Positions 9,574 to 18,262 of a DNA stretch of 64,000 nt are shown here, piece by piece (within the stretch, counting starts at the first letter, position 1; every line of letters starts with the position of its first letter). A program made the translations under genes and the position numbers. This DNA comes from Bacteroidota bacterium (GTDB lineage Bacteria; Bacteroidota; Bacteroidia; Chitinophagales; Chitinophagaceae). Location: the NCBI GenBank assembly GCA_023386045.1, contig JAEWKK010000034.1, positions 21,475-85,474 of the forward strand, read 5' to 3'. The notes beneath the pieces were generated by a model. It was not told where the DNA came from. It searched no databases and worked only from the letters and a program-made list of their open reading frames with translations.

Positions 9574-10467
9574 TTATGCAGTCTGTGCAGGAACCACCAC
9601 ATGCAGAACTCCGGCAAGTACGCGGGCTTTAACAAGAGCTGTCTTTCCTTCAAACTCACCATCAACCTGGAAATAAGCTTTACGATGGATGCGAATTTCG
9701 GCTTCCGTAGCCGGAATCACTTCTATTCTTTTGGGATGAAAGGACCTGTCGGTAAAAATTGCTTTAAGAATCTCTAACACATTTAATTTTCTAAGGATCA
9801 CGATTTCAAAACGACCATCGGCAATATCACCTTCCGGATTGATATTGGCACCAGTTCCATATTTGCGGGCATTGGCCATTACCACCATGTATGCTTTTCG
9901 CTGGTAGCTGGCTGATTCGGTTTGAATGGACACACGCATTTTTTGTTTTTGCCACAATACCCGGAAAACTGCTTTGCCATAACTCCACATCCCTCTTTTT
10001 TTTGATTGTTCAAAATATTTTACCAGCATGGCATTGAGGCCAACATCGCAAAGGTGAATGCAGATCTGCTCTTCATTAATACGCAGCAGGTCTATTTTTT
10101 TAATGCTGCCGTGAATCACCACATCAAGAGCTTCTTCCATATTCACAGGCAAGCCCAGTTCTGTGGCCATGCCATTGGCTGAACCGGCTGGCAGAATTCC
10201 AAGAACAAGGGGTGTTTCCTTAAGTATGCCTGCCACCATTTTTACTGTACCATCACCACCAACTGCTACAACACGATCCGGTTTGAAGAGGTCTATATGG
10301 TGCATCACGGAACGCTTGTCATCCTGTCCTGTAAGGAGATAGAACTCCATGCGATGAGGCTTATCCCTGAAATATTCCCGGATGGCAGCCTCCCAGTTAT
10401 TTTTTTCCTTTCCACCCGAAACAGGATTGATAATAAACAATACTTTTAATCCTTCACCCTTCTGCAT
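9574..10467 (-). CDS. Diacylglycerol kinase-like lipid kinase (YegS/BmrU type)
   Basis: A 297-residue soluble lipid kinase of the DAGK catalytic fold. Motifs are NPVSGG (residues 14-19), the nucleotide-binding AVGGDGT (68-74) and GILPAGSANGMATELGLP (about 90-107); the C-terminal half is the beta-sandwich domain (ANARKYGTGANINPEGDIADGRFEIVIL). The expected reaction is ATP-dependent phosphorylation of diacylglycerol or a related lipid. The frame runs further upstream, but the ATG at 10467 (MQKGEGLKVLFIINP) fits the family start and avoids overlap with the divergent App1 gene only 21 bp away. The pairing with a phosphatidate phosphatase is notable. Confidence 0.9.
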   Translation of the reverse strand: MQKGEGLKVLFIINPVSGGKEKNNWEAAIREYFRDKPHRMEFYLLTGQDDKRSVMHHIDLFKPDRVVAVGGDGTVKMVAGILKETPLVLGILPAGSANGMATELGLPVNMEEALDVVIHGSIKKIDLLRINEEQICIHLCDVGLNAMLVKYFEQSKKRGMWSYGKAVFRVLWQKQKMRVSIQTESASYQRKAYMVVMANARKYGTGANINPEGDIADGRFEIVILRKLNVLEILKAIFTDRSFHPKRIEVIPATEAEIRIHRKAYFQVDGEFEGKTALVKARVLAGVLHVVVPAQTA

Positions 10468-10488
10468 GCTTATTGTATAGTATTTTTC

Positions 10489-11544
10489 ATGCCAACACAA
10501 AAAAGCATAAAAGCCAGGATCATGCGATGGCTGGGTCTCACTGATAATATTACCATCAGGGTATATCACGGTTATGGACATGCCAAACAAATGAATATTT
10601 ACGGGCACGTTTTCAGGTTAAGTCCACTACCCCGGAAGAGATACCGCAAAAGCTTTATCAGGAATACACTGGCGCTGCTTCGCTTATTTATCGTAAAGCC
10701 TTTTTCAAATATCCAGGTAGAGCTGCAATGGGAAAATTTCAGCATGCAATGCCAAACGGATGATGATGGCTTTTTTCATTTCGGCTGGAAAGATGAGCCG
10801 CCCCTGCCCCAGGGATGGCAGGAAGTGACCATTAGAGCCAAAATAAGGGAAGAGGTCCTGGCAACATCCACAGGAAAAATCTACATCCCTTACAATACTC
10901 AATATGGTTTCATCTCTGATATAGACGACACTTTCCTTATTTCACATTCTTCCAAACTCAGGAAAAGACTTTTTGTGCTTTTTACACAAAATGCAAGGAC
11001 GCGCAAACCCTTTGAAGGAGTGGTCAAACATTACCAGCTCTTGTCTTTAAGTAATACAACACCCGAAGCACCGAATCCTTTTTTTTATGTTTCCAGCAGT
11101 GAATGGAATTTATATGATTACATCCTTGAATTCACCCGCGTGAATGAAATACCGGAAGGTGTGTTTCTGCTTAACCAGCTGAAAAGGTTCAGCCAGTTGC
11201 TGAAGACCGGACAAAACCACCACATGACCAAGTTCACAAGGATAGCCAGGATACTTGAATCCTATCCCCAGCAACGGTTTGTATTACTGGGCGACAGTTC
11301 TCAACAGGACCCTTATATCTATGAGGCGATTGTTTCACATTTCCCAAAACAGATTCATGCAGTATATATCCGTGATGTTTATGAAAAGAATAAAAAAAAG
11401 GCAGCCGATGTTCTGGAAAAGATCGAATCACATGGTGTACCCTGTTGCTTTTTCAGTCACAGCACCGATGCCATTCTTCATTCAAGAAAGATCGGGTTGA
11501 TAGCGGATACCGAGGTTGCCAGAGAAAAATTAAACAAAACCTGA
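10489..11544 (+). CDS. App1-like phosphatidate phosphatase domain protein
   Basis: A 351-residue protein with the DUF2183/App1 catalytic domain. The haloacid-dehalogenase-type nucleophile motif is SDIDDTF (D144 and D146), and later blocks FFYVSSSEWNLYDYI and FVLLGDSSQQDPYIY match motifs conserved in the App1 family, which hydrolyses phosphatidate to diacylglycerol. Residues 20-135 form a beta-rich N-terminal region with no strong identity. It lies head to head with a lipid kinase that would do the reverse reaction. There is no signal peptide. The ATG at 10489 is used. Confidence 0.85.
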   Translation: MPTQKSIKARIMRWLGLTDNITIRVYHGYGHAKQMNIYGHVFRLSPLPRKRYRKSFIRNTLALLRLFIVKPFSNIQVELQWENFSMQCQTDDDGFFHFGWKDEPPLPQGWQEVTIRAKIREEVLATSTGKIYIPYNTQYGFISDIDDTFLISHSSKLRKRLFVLFTQNARTRKPFEGVVKHYQLLSLSNTTPEAPNPFFYVSSSEWNLYDYILEFTRVNEIPEGVFLLNQLKRFSQLLKTGQNHHMTKFTRIARILESYPQQRFVLLGDSSQQDPYIYEAIVSHFPKQIHAVYIRDVYEKNKKKAADVLEKIESHGVPCCFFSHSTDAILHSRKIGLIADTEVAREKLNKT

Positions 11545-11585
11545 ATGGCACAATGTTTAGGATAGTTGGATGTAAACAATCAGTT

Positions 11586-12098
11586 ATGCAAAAGAACCTC
11601 GAACAAACACAGGCGCTTGAAAAATTCAGGAAGCTCGTCAATGATATTAATATTTGCATGTTCATCACCAATCATGCAGGTGGCGATGGTCATGACCATG
11701 ATCACACGCGGCCAATGGCTACCATAGATGTTGAAGAAGATGGCACTCTATGGTTTTATACAGACATCAGGTCTATTAAGGTTGAAGAAGTGAGCAGGGA
11801 AAAAACAGTACACCTAGCTTATGCCCATCCTGGCAAGGAAAGCTACCTGGATGTTTGGGGTAGTGCATCTGTTGTAACGGACCGTTCTGTCATAAAAGAA
11901 AAATGGTCGCCCATTGTAAAGGCCTGGTTTCCGGATGGTGTGGATGATCCCAATCTTGCCTTATTAAAAGTACAGCCACGCGATATGTATTACTGGGATG
12001 CTGAAACCGGAAAGATGATCGCCTTTCTTAAGATCGCTGCTTCTGTGGTCACTGGTAAAAAACTCGCAGAAGGTAAGGAAGGAAAATTATATGTATGA
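11586..12098 (+). CDS. Pyridoxamine 5'-phosphate oxidase-fold protein (general stress protein 26-like)
   Basis: A 170-residue split-barrel flavin-binding protein. The pattern RPMATIDVEEDGTLWFYTDIRSIKVEEVSREKTVHLAYAHP-type sequence is typical of the general-stress-protein-26 group, followed by YLDVWGSASVVTDRSVIKEKW. An unusual His/Asp stretch (GGDGHDHDHTRP) precedes the first barrel strand. The frame is open upstream into the App1 gene; the ATG at 11586 (MQKNLEQTQALEKF) is the best start. Its stop codon overlaps the next start (ATGA), so the two are translationally coupled. Substrate unknown; FMN or F420 binding is family knowledge. Confidence 0.88.
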   Translation: MQKNLEQTQALEKFRKLVNDINICMFITNHAGGDGHDHDHTRPMATIDVEEDGTLWFYTDIRSIKVEEVSREKTVHLAYAHPGKESYLDVWGSASVVTDRSVIKEKWSPIVKAWFPDGVDDPNLALLKVQPRDMYYWDAETGKMIAFLKIAASVVTGKKLAEGKEGKLYV

Positions 12099-12691
12099 GC
12101 CTGGAAGAATTGGTTCCAGAGAATACTGAAGGGGCAGCTTCCAATACGCAGTCACATTCAGAGTTTGAAAGCATGGAAGAGGCAGCCTCTTTTTATCAAC
12201 TGGCCAGGGAAAGATTATTAAATGTAAACAACTGGCATCAGCTGGCAGGAAAGGCAACAGCGCAATTTCAGCTGAGGGATGGCAATGGAAATGCAGTAGG
12301 TCGCAAAGCCAGGAAAGGAGATTACTTCCAGATCGATATTCCCGCACCTGGTTCTGTAACAGGTGATGGTTGCGACTGGGTTAAAATTGAAGATATCAGG
12401 GAGGATGAAAATTTCCTTGTCATCACCGTACGCCCCTGTTCCAATCCACAAAACAACAAGGAAGACACAGCACATTTTTTCAGCAGCGATTCCAGTTCTT
12501 CTTTTCTTGTAAAAAGAGAAGGCAGAAAAGTCACTGCCGGTGTGCATGGACGTAATGAAAAGCCTAATGCAGATGCAGATAAATTGGTTGACAAAATCAG
12601 GAACACAGTTGTTGCCATAGGTGCCATCACAGGTTTTTCAAAGCTGCAATGGAAAAGCCTTGTCAACGGAATTGTAAAAAAGGAAGAATAA
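12095..12691 (+). CDS. Conserved-looking hypothetical protein coupled to the GS26-like gene
   Basis: A 198-residue protein I do not recognise. It starts with ATG inside the stop codon of the previous gene (4-base overlap). Residues 1-35 are acidic and likely disordered; residues 45-125 look like a compact beta-rich domain (FQLRDGNGNAVGRKARKGDYFQIDIP, then FLVITVRPC); a Ser-rich loop and a mixed charged region precede a C-terminal helix (LQWKSLVNGIVKKEE). There are no membrane spans and no signal peptide. The coupling suggests a shared role with the flavin-fold protein, perhaps in stress, but that is inference only. Confidence 0.75.
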   Translation: MSLEELVPENTEGAASNTQSHSEFESMEEAASFYQLARERLLNVNNWHQLAGKATAQFQLRDGNGNAVGRKARKGDYFQIDIPAPGSVTGDGCDWVKIEDIREDENFLVITVRPCSNPQNNKEDTAHFFSSDSSSSFLVKREGRKVTAGVHGRNEKPNADADKLVDKIRNTVVAIGAITGFSKLQWKSLVNGIVKKEE

Positions 12692-12694
12692 TAC

Positions 12695-13471
12695 TCAGGC
12701 TGTTTTTTCTTCAAACAGTTGATTGTAAGAAGGACTTTCTGTTTTTTTCCATTTATCCCACCAGGTAAAATAAAGCCCATAATTATACCTGAACTGTTTG
12801 TGATGCAATGAATGATGCGTGGCGCCAATGAGCCATTTTCCTAAAAAATGCCTGTGAAAATTTTTAGGATATATCTCTATGTCCAGGTGGTTAACCACGC
12901 TGCTGAAAGTCATGATGGTTAATTGTAAAAGCAAAACATAAATATGCATGGGCAACACAAGTAAAAGTGCGGGAAGAAATATTGCCTGCAAAAATCCTTC
13001 AAGCGGATGAAATGAAAATGCCGTCCAGGGAGAAGTGATATTGCTATCATGGTGAACTTTATGAACGATCCGAAAAATGCGGGGATGATGCATCCATCGA
13101 TGCAGCCAGTAATAATAGGTTTCATGCAATCCCATTGATATGATCAAACTGGCGATCAGCCACCACCATGGATAGTCATTGATATCTGTATATAATTTTG
13201 TCCATCCCTTTTGCCACATAAGTAACATGAATGCACCTGAAACCGCAAAGATCAGGGCCGTGAGTGTACTCCAGGAAACCTCTTTCCTGAACTGATCTTT
13301 TTTATATTCCCTATTATTGATCTTCCTCGATTTCCATTTTGATGGAAACCAGACATAAAAAACAAAAAAGAAAATCCCAGCTATCAAAAAGTAACGTCCA
13401 ATAACCACAGCGAAGACAATGGCTATCGTTATTAAAAACCAGAGAGGGTCTGAAACATCAGGAAATGACAT
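12695..13471 (-). CDS. Sterol desaturase / fatty acid hydroxylase family membrane protein
   Basis: A 258-residue integral membrane di-iron oxygenase. The histidine clusters are HETYYYWLHRWMHH (from residue 116), HKVHH (137-141), a single H near 155, and GATHHSLHHKQF (about 222-232), giving the eight or more His ligands of the family. Hydrophobic segments lie near residues 8-40, 66-86, 102-115 and 160-185. Members hydroxylate or desaturate lipids using O2; here the substrate may be a carotenoid or a fatty acid, but the sequence does not decide. It converges on the previous gene with only 3 bp between stops. Confidence 0.9.
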   Translation of the reverse strand: MSFPDVSDPLWFLITIAIVFAVVIGRYFLIAGIFFFVFYVWFPSKWKSRKINNREYKKDQFRKEVSWSTLTALIFAVSGAFMLLMWQKGWTKLYTDINDYPWWWLIASLIISMGLHETYYYWLHRWMHHPRIFRIVHKVHHDSNITSPWTAFSFHPLEGFLQAIFLPALLLVLPMHIYVLLLQLTIMTFSSVVNHLDIEIYPKNFHRHFLGKWLIGATHHSLHHKQFRYNYGLYFTWWDKWKKTESPSYNQLFEEKTA

Positions 13472-13569
13472 ATGTTAAGGTAAAGATTTGCAATTGCATC
13501 TGCTTCAATCAGAAGCCTGCAAATCATAAACAATGAAACTTCCTTTTTGGTTGCCTCTGTGCCGATGAA

Positions 13570-14466
13570 TTATTTGTTATTGGGCGGCAATTTCAGTGTA
13601 TAGGTTTTTCCTTTGTTCACAGTAAGTGATTTTCCTTTTAACCAGGGATTCATATTACGCAACATCTTATAACTGGTTCCATTGGCTATTGCAAAACTTG
13701 CAAGGTTTGGAATAGAACTATTCACAACAACTTCCCGGTAAGGCACTTCATCATATTTTTCTTCATCCTGTACTACAAATCCAAGTGAAGCTGCATTTTC
13801 CATGAGGTATTTAAAAGCAAGGATGCGGTAAATGTATTTATTGGTTTCTTCCGGCAATTGAAGATCATAATAGTTTTTAGTTTGCTGAAAACTAGCGTGG
13901 TTGTTATAACCAGCCATACCACAGTTATAAGATGCTGCAGCGGCTGTCCAGTTGCCAAACCTGGCATAGGCCTGCTTCAGGTATTTACAGGCCGCATCTG
14001 TTGATCTTTCAAGGTCCTGGCGCTGATCTACCTGTGAAGAAGTTTCGAGCCCATAGCCAGGCGCTGTTCCGTTCATAAACTGCCAGTATCCTACGGCACC
14101 GGATTTTGAAACAGCCCAGCTTTGCATATTGCTTTCAGCAATGCATAGATATTTGAAATCGTCTGGAACACCATTGGCTTTTAATCTTTCAGAAATCACA
14201 GGAAAATTCCGGTTTGCCAGCTTCAGTAAATAAATGATGGCTCCCTGGTTATAATAATTCAGCAAAAGTTCACGGTCGAATTTTTCATAAACATCCCACC
14301 TTTCCAACGGTACTTTTTCTCCCGCAAAAGATAATTGATCAGGATGCGCGGGTGCATGCCACTGCAGTTTTACATTCTGCTTTTCCTTAAAGGCAACCTG
14401 GGATAAAACAAATAAGCTCAAAAGAGCTCCAACCAGGAATGACAACATATTCTTAACGGATCTCAT
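13570..14466 (-). CDS. Lytic transglycosylase with degenerate C-terminal LysM-like region
   Basis: A 298-residue exported murein hydrolase. A signal sequence (residues 1-26) is followed by the SLT domain: KYLCIAESNMQSWAVSKSGAVGYWQFM holds the catalytic Glu (E111), and AAASYNCGMAGYNNH is the downstream active-site block of MltD-type enzymes. The C-terminal 45 residues (IPNLASFAIANGTSYKMLRNMNPWLKG) resemble one LysM peptidoglycan-binding repeat, weaker than usual. It should cleave glycan strands of peptidoglycan in the periplasm. It is transcribed alone. Confidence 0.9.
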   Translation of the reverse strand: MRSVKNMLSFLVGALLSLFVLSQVAFKEKQNVKLQWHAPAHPDQLSFAGEKVPLERWDVYEKFDRELLLNYYNQGAIIYLLKLANRNFPVISERLKANGVPDDFKYLCIAESNMQSWAVSKSGAVGYWQFMNGTAPGYGLETSSQVDQRQDLERSTDAACKYLKQAYARFGNWTAAAASYNCGMAGYNNHASFQQTKNYYDLQLPEETNKYIYRILAFKYLMENAASLGFVVQDEEKYDEVPYREVVVNSSIPNLASFAIANGTSYKMLRNMNPWLKGKSLTVNKGKTYTLKLPPNNK

Positions 14467-14646
14467 GGCCAGTGTTTTAAGGGTGAACCATAACAGTCAC
14501 AAAAAAAGTGCCCTTCAGTTTTAGCTGGTATAGCCGTTTATTCAGAAGGTCTTGTGAAAACAAATTCCCTTTAACATTTCCTTCCATAGCCAGATGAGCT
14601 TTGGCATCATCTTCGAAGTATTGCAATGAACTTAAAATAAGCTACT

Positions 14647-15147
14647 ATGAAAAAAATCATTACACTTTTAATCGCTGCTGGAGCTTTTGCCAGTGTGAAT
14701 GCTCAAAGCACAAAGGATGAAGCCCGCAAGGTAATCCTGGGTGGAGATAAAAAAACAGGAAGTGATAATACTACAAGAGGCAGAGATGTGATCCTGGGAG
14801 GAGACAATGGAACAACCCGCTATCCTGGTTCTTCCACATCAAAACAGGCGGAAATTGATCGGGTCAATCGTGAATATGATGCAAAGATTATTTCTATCAG
14901 GAACAATCCCAATTTAAGTACAGAGGAAAAAGACAGGATCATCAGGGATCTTGAAAACCAAAGGAAAAGAGAGATCAAAAAGATCAATGGCCGTTACGAT
15001 GGTGATGACAATGATCGTAAGACTCACAAGAATAAGAAAGCAAAGTCTGATAATGGAAAACATTTAGGCTGGGAAAAAGGAAAAGGCAATCCCCATAAAA
15101 ATGGTGGAACACCCGGAAAAGGAAAAGGTAAAGGAAGAAAAGGCTAA
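14647..15147 (+). CDS. Small exported basic protein with repeated ILGGD motif
   Basis: A 166-residue secreted protein: signal peptide MKKIITLLIAAGAFASVNAQ, then two imperfect copies of a short motif (RKVILGGDKK and RDVILGGDNG), a charged helical segment (residues 75-115), and a very basic Gly/Lys/His tail beginning KHLGWEKGKGNPHK. Tails of this type recur in small exported proteins of related bacteria, but no function is known to me. It lies between a divergent transglycosylase and a terminator shared with accC. Confidence 0.75.
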   Translation: MKKIITLLIAAGAFASVNAQSTKDEARKVILGGDKKTGSDNTTRGRDVILGGDNGTTRYPGSSTSKQAEIDRVNREYDAKIISIRNNPNLSTEEKDRIIRDLENQRKREIKKINGRYDGDDNDRKTHKNKKAKSDNGKHLGWEKGKGNPHKNGGTPGKGKGKGRKG

Positions 15148-15172
15148 TTTAAAAATCACAATGTCCAAAATA

Positions 15173-15198
15173 AAACCCCTTCATTTTTGAAGGGGTTT
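15173..15198. terminator. Bidirectional terminator between the basic protein gene and accC
   Basis: An 11-bp perfect stem (AAACCCCTTCA with TGAAGGGGTTT), loop TTTT, with flanking A and T runs on both sides. Confidence 0.85.
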
Positions 15199-15202
15199 CT
15201 TA

Positions 15203-16540
15203 TTATTTCATCTTGAAGGTTTCAAGGAATTTGGTGGTAAAATCACCTTCCCTGAATTTCTCATTCTGCATCAGCTGCAAATGGAAGGGAATGGTTGTCT
15301 TCACTCCTTCAATCACATATTCGCTCAAAGCTCTGTACATGGTATCAATAGCTTCCTGCCTGGTTTGTGCAACCGTGATCAGTTTTCCGATCATGGAATC
15401 ATAATATGGAGGAATCACATAACCTGCATACACATGGCTGTCCACTCTCACCCCATGGCCTCCTGGCTGGTGGAGAACCGTAATTCTGCCAGGTGAAGGT
15501 CTGAAATCATTATAGGGATCTTCTGCATTGATCCTGCATTCAATGGCATGCAACTGTGGTTCATAGTCGCGGCCCGAAATGCGTTCTCCCATAGCTATCT
15601 TGATCTGTTCCTTGATCAGGTCATAATTGATTACCTCTTCGGTTACGCAATGTTCTACCTGGATACGTGTGTTCATTTCCATAAAGTAAAAATTGCGGTG
15701 TTTATCAACCAGGAATTCGATGGTGCCTACGCTTTCATAGTTAATGGCCTGCGCTGCTTTCTTGGCCGCCTCTCCCATTCTATGTCGCAGTTCAGCTGTC
15801 ATGAAAGGTGAGGGTGATTCTTCCACCAGTTTCTGGTGTCTTCTCTGGATAGAGCAGTCGCGTTCACTCAGGTGGCAAATAGTACCATACCTGTCGCCTG
15901 CTACCTGTATCTCGATATGACGTGGCTCTTCCACGAATTTCTCCATGTAAATACCATCATTCTTGAAAGAAGCAGCTGCTTCCGCCTTGGCATTATTGTA
16001 GGCACGCTCCATTTCACTCTCTTCCCAAACTACGCGCATACCCTTTCCACCACCACCTGCAGTTGCTTTGAGGATGACAGGAAATCCCATATCCTTAGCA
16101 AGACTGATAGCTTCTTCCAGGCTGCCCAGCAGGCCATCACTTCCCGGAATAACGGGAACTCCGGCCTTGATCATTGTTTCCTTGGCCGTCATCTTATCGC
16201 CCATGGAATTGATCATCTCGGGAGTGGGACCGATAAATTTAATACCGTGATCGGCACAGATCTGCGAGAACTTGGCATTCTCAGCAAGGAAACCATAACC
16301 TGGATGCACAGCATCGGCATTAGTGATCTCCACGGCAGCCATGATGTGAGGAATATTGAGATAGGAATCACTACTTTGAGCCTTTCCTATACAAACTGCT
16401 TCATCAGCAAATTTCACGTGAAGGCTGTCCCTGTCGGCTGTTGAATAAACAGCAACGGTTTTGATACCCATTTCACGTGCCGTACGAATCACACGTAAGG
16501 CGATCTCTCCCCTGTTGGCAATTAATATTTTCTTGAACAT
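15203..16540 (-). CDS. accC: Biotin carboxylase subunit of acetyl-CoA carboxylase
   Basis: A 445-residue biotin carboxylase that carboxylates the biotin of BCCP with ATP and bicarbonate, the first half-reaction of fatty acid synthesis. Landmarks: N-terminal ILIANRGEIALRVIRTA, the glycine-rich ATP loop KATAGGGGKGMRVV, HIEIQVAGDRYG, ERDCSIQRRHQKLVEE, and FYFMEMNTRIQVEHCVTE in the active site. It is downstream of accB on the same strand with a 239-bp gap that contains a possible internal promoter. The accA gene is 24 kb away, so the carboxylase genes are split in this genome. Confidence 0.97.
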   Translation of the reverse strand: MFKKILIANRGEIALRVIRTAREMGIKTVAVYSTADRDSLHVKFADEAVCIGKAQSSDSYLNIPHIMAAVEITNADAVHPGYGFLAENAKFSQICADHGIKFIGPTPEMINSMGDKMTAKETMIKAGVPVIPGSDGLLGSLEEAISLAKDMGFPVILKATAGGGGKGMRVVWEESEMERAYNNAKAEAAASFKNDGIYMEKFVEEPRHIEIQVAGDRYGTICHLSERDCSIQRRHQKLVEESPSPFMTAELRHRMGEAAKKAAQAINYESVGTIEFLVDKHRNFYFMEMNTRIQVEHCVTEEVINYDLIKEQIKIAMGERISGRDYEPQLHAIECRINAEDPYNDFRPSPGRITVLHQPGGHGVRVDSHVYAGYVIPPYYDSMIGKLITVAQTRQEAIDTMYRALSEYVIEGVKTTIPFHLQLMQNEKFREGDFTTKFLETFKMK

Positions 16541-16779
16541 TTTTTAATTAGAAGATTAGCCATTGTGCTGATGATAAACCGGGCACAAAGCAGTTAACAA
16601 TGGAAAATTTTTCAGAAAATTTTTCGGAACAGTTCTACCAACATGCCTGACGCCAGATGCAAGGTAGATACTAACCGCTTTATTATGAAAGCAGTCATAT
16701 ACTACAACTTCATGCTTGTCTATAACTAATTTTTGCATATCAGGAATGAAGAAGCCTGCAGATCATTCGATCAAAACAA

Positions 16780-17274
16780 TTAGCTGGGCTCTACCAGGAA
16801 TAAGGGCTGATCATATTCAACTGGTGAAGCATCGTCTACCAGGATCTTTACGATCTTTCCTTTAACCTCGCTTTCAATTTCATTAAAAAGCTTCATGGCT
16901 TCAATAATACAAACCACTTTGCCCGGAGCTACATCATCGCCCACTTCTACAAAATTTGGTTTGTCAGGAGATGGCCTCCTGTAAAATGTACCGATCATAG
17001 GACTTTTAATGGTAACAGTATTGGATGGAGCTGCCGTGGCTGCCTTGGGTTCAGATCCCTGTGGCATGGCAGGAGGAAGGCTTTGCTGAGGAGCCTGTGG
17101 CGGTAACTGGCCGTAACCTGCAGGCATAGAGGCCGCAACAACCTGGGTGATATTTTCTTCTTTTTGCCTGATCGTTATCTTAAAATCCTTTTGCTCTATT
17201 GATACTTCACCAATATTCGAATCATTGACCATTTTGATCAACTCCTGAATTTGTTTGAAATCCATTTGTTTCAA
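16780..17274 (-). CDS. accB: Biotin carboxyl carrier protein of acetyl-CoA carboxylase
   Basis: A 164-residue BCCP. The N-terminal helical segment (MDFKQIQELIKMVNDSNIGEVSIE) is followed by a Pro/Ala/Gln-rich linker (residues 50-85) and the biotinyl domain starting IKSPMIGTFYRRPSP. Biotin is attached to K128 in the motif CIIEAMKLFNE. It works with AccC, whose gene follows it. The ATG at 17274 is used; a second Met at residue 4 is also possible. Confidence 0.96.
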   Translation of the reverse strand: MKQMDFKQIQELIKMVNDSNIGEVSIEQKDFKITIRQKEENITQVVAASMPAGYGQLPPQAPQQSLPPAMPQGSEPKAATAAPSNTVTIKSPMIGTFYRRPSPDKPNFVEVGDDVAPGKVVCIIEAMKLFNEIESEVKGKIVKILVDDASPVEYDQPLFLVEPS

Positions 17275-17419
17275 TTTATTATGATTTTGGTTAATACAGG
17301 TGGGCTAAGATAGGAATTAAAGCAGTTCAAAGTCTTTTAGTTCCAACTATGCATATTTGTGAAATCAAAATGCATACAGCCCCCATACATTTCTTGTTAT
17401 TGTTTTGCCCGAAATAAAA

Positions 17420-17438
17420 TGGCGTTCACTGAACGCCA
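17420..17438 (-). terminator. Likely terminator of efp
   Basis: An 8-bp stem (TGGCGTTC with GAACGCCA) with a 3-base loop, 44 bp after the efp stop, followed on the minus strand by a T-rich stretch. Confidence 0.6.
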
Positions 17439-17481
17439 CTTTGTATTTCTTTGTCTGGGGTGAAACATCATTTTAAAATGA

Positions 17482-18048
17482 TTATTCCTTTACCCTTTCA
17501 ACGTATTCGCCAGTTTTTGTATTCACGCGAATCAGTTCACCTTCATTCACAAATAAGGGAACCATCACCGTAGCACCTGTTTCAACAGTTGCCGGCTTCA
17601 GCGTGCGGGTAGCTGTATCACCTCTTAATCCCGGTTCGCTATAAGTAACCAGAACAACAATTTTATCGGGAAGCTCCACACTCATCGGTGTTTCTGTTTC
17701 GGTATTGAAAAGTACAGAAACCATCTGCCCATCCTTGAGGAACTGTGGTGCATCAATGGAAGTTTCAGGAACTGCCACCTGTTCAAAGGTTTCATTGTCC
17801 ATGAAGTTATAGCCTGTCTCGTCTTTATATAAATATTGATATTCCTTTCTCTCCACCCTTACAGGAAAGATATTATCTCCACTGTTCCAGGTTTTTTCGA
17901 TAGAGCGTTTATTGTCTACCCCTGTAAGTTTAGCCCAAACCTTTGCCGCAGCGCGGGCAGTTTTATTTTCACCAAATTCAACAACCTTGTAAAGGCTGCC
18001 GTCCAGCTTGATGATCAACCCACGGCTGATATCTGATGTTGTTGCCAT
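17482..18048 (-). CDS. efp: Elongation factor P with Arg at the loop tip
   Basis: A 188-residue EF-P, which enters the ribosomal E site and relieves stalling at proline runs. All three beta-barrel domains are visible: an N-terminal KOW-like domain, the OB domain starting near YNFMDNETFEQVAV, and the C-terminal OB domain ending TVMVPLFVNEGELIRVNTKTGEYVERV. The domain-I loop reads KTARAAAKVWAKL, where many EF-Ps have PGKGGAFVRTKL; aligned this way, the modified Lys becomes R32. Upstream is a well-matched promoter. Gene order accC-accB-efp on one strand is common in bacteria. Confidence 0.95.
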   Translation of the reverse strand: MATTSDISRGLIIKLDGSLYKVVEFGENKTARAAAKVWAKLTGVDNKRSIEKTWNSGDNIFPVRVERKEYQYLYKDETGYNFMDNETFEQVAVPETSIDAPQFLKDGQMVSVLFNTETETPMSVELPDKIVVLVTYSEPGLRGDTATRTLKPATVETGATVMVPLFVNEGELIRVNTKTGEYVERVKE

Positions 18049-18086
18049 AAAGAATGTAATCGTTTAATCCCGGATATTCGGGGACG

Positions 18087-18117
18087 CAAATGTAAAGGAA
18101 AACGGCCATCGGCCAAA
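18087..18117 (-). promoter_or_regulatory. Bacteroidota-type promoter of efp
   Basis: On the minus strand a -33 box TTTG (18114-18117) is followed by exactly 19 bases and a -7 box TACATTTG (18087-18094), a full match to TTTG-N19-TAnnTTTG. The -7 box lies about 39 bp before the efp ATG. Confidence 0.7.
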
Positions 18118-18262
18118 AGTTGATCAATGAATTAGCCCCAATGTAAAGGTCTGCAATTCATGAAGAGGAATTAGAGTTCAAGGGGTTTACATGTTATAAT
18201 GGAAAAACATAAGCAGTGGCACTATTTTTTATCTTAACTGGAGGAAATTATCCCGTTTCAAG

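Noticed and set aside
16556..16738. A 60-residue frame on the minus strand between accB and accC
   Set aside because: The composition looks random, there is no family match that I know, and the position overlaps a possible internal promoter (TACCTTGC-like). I treat it as non-coding.
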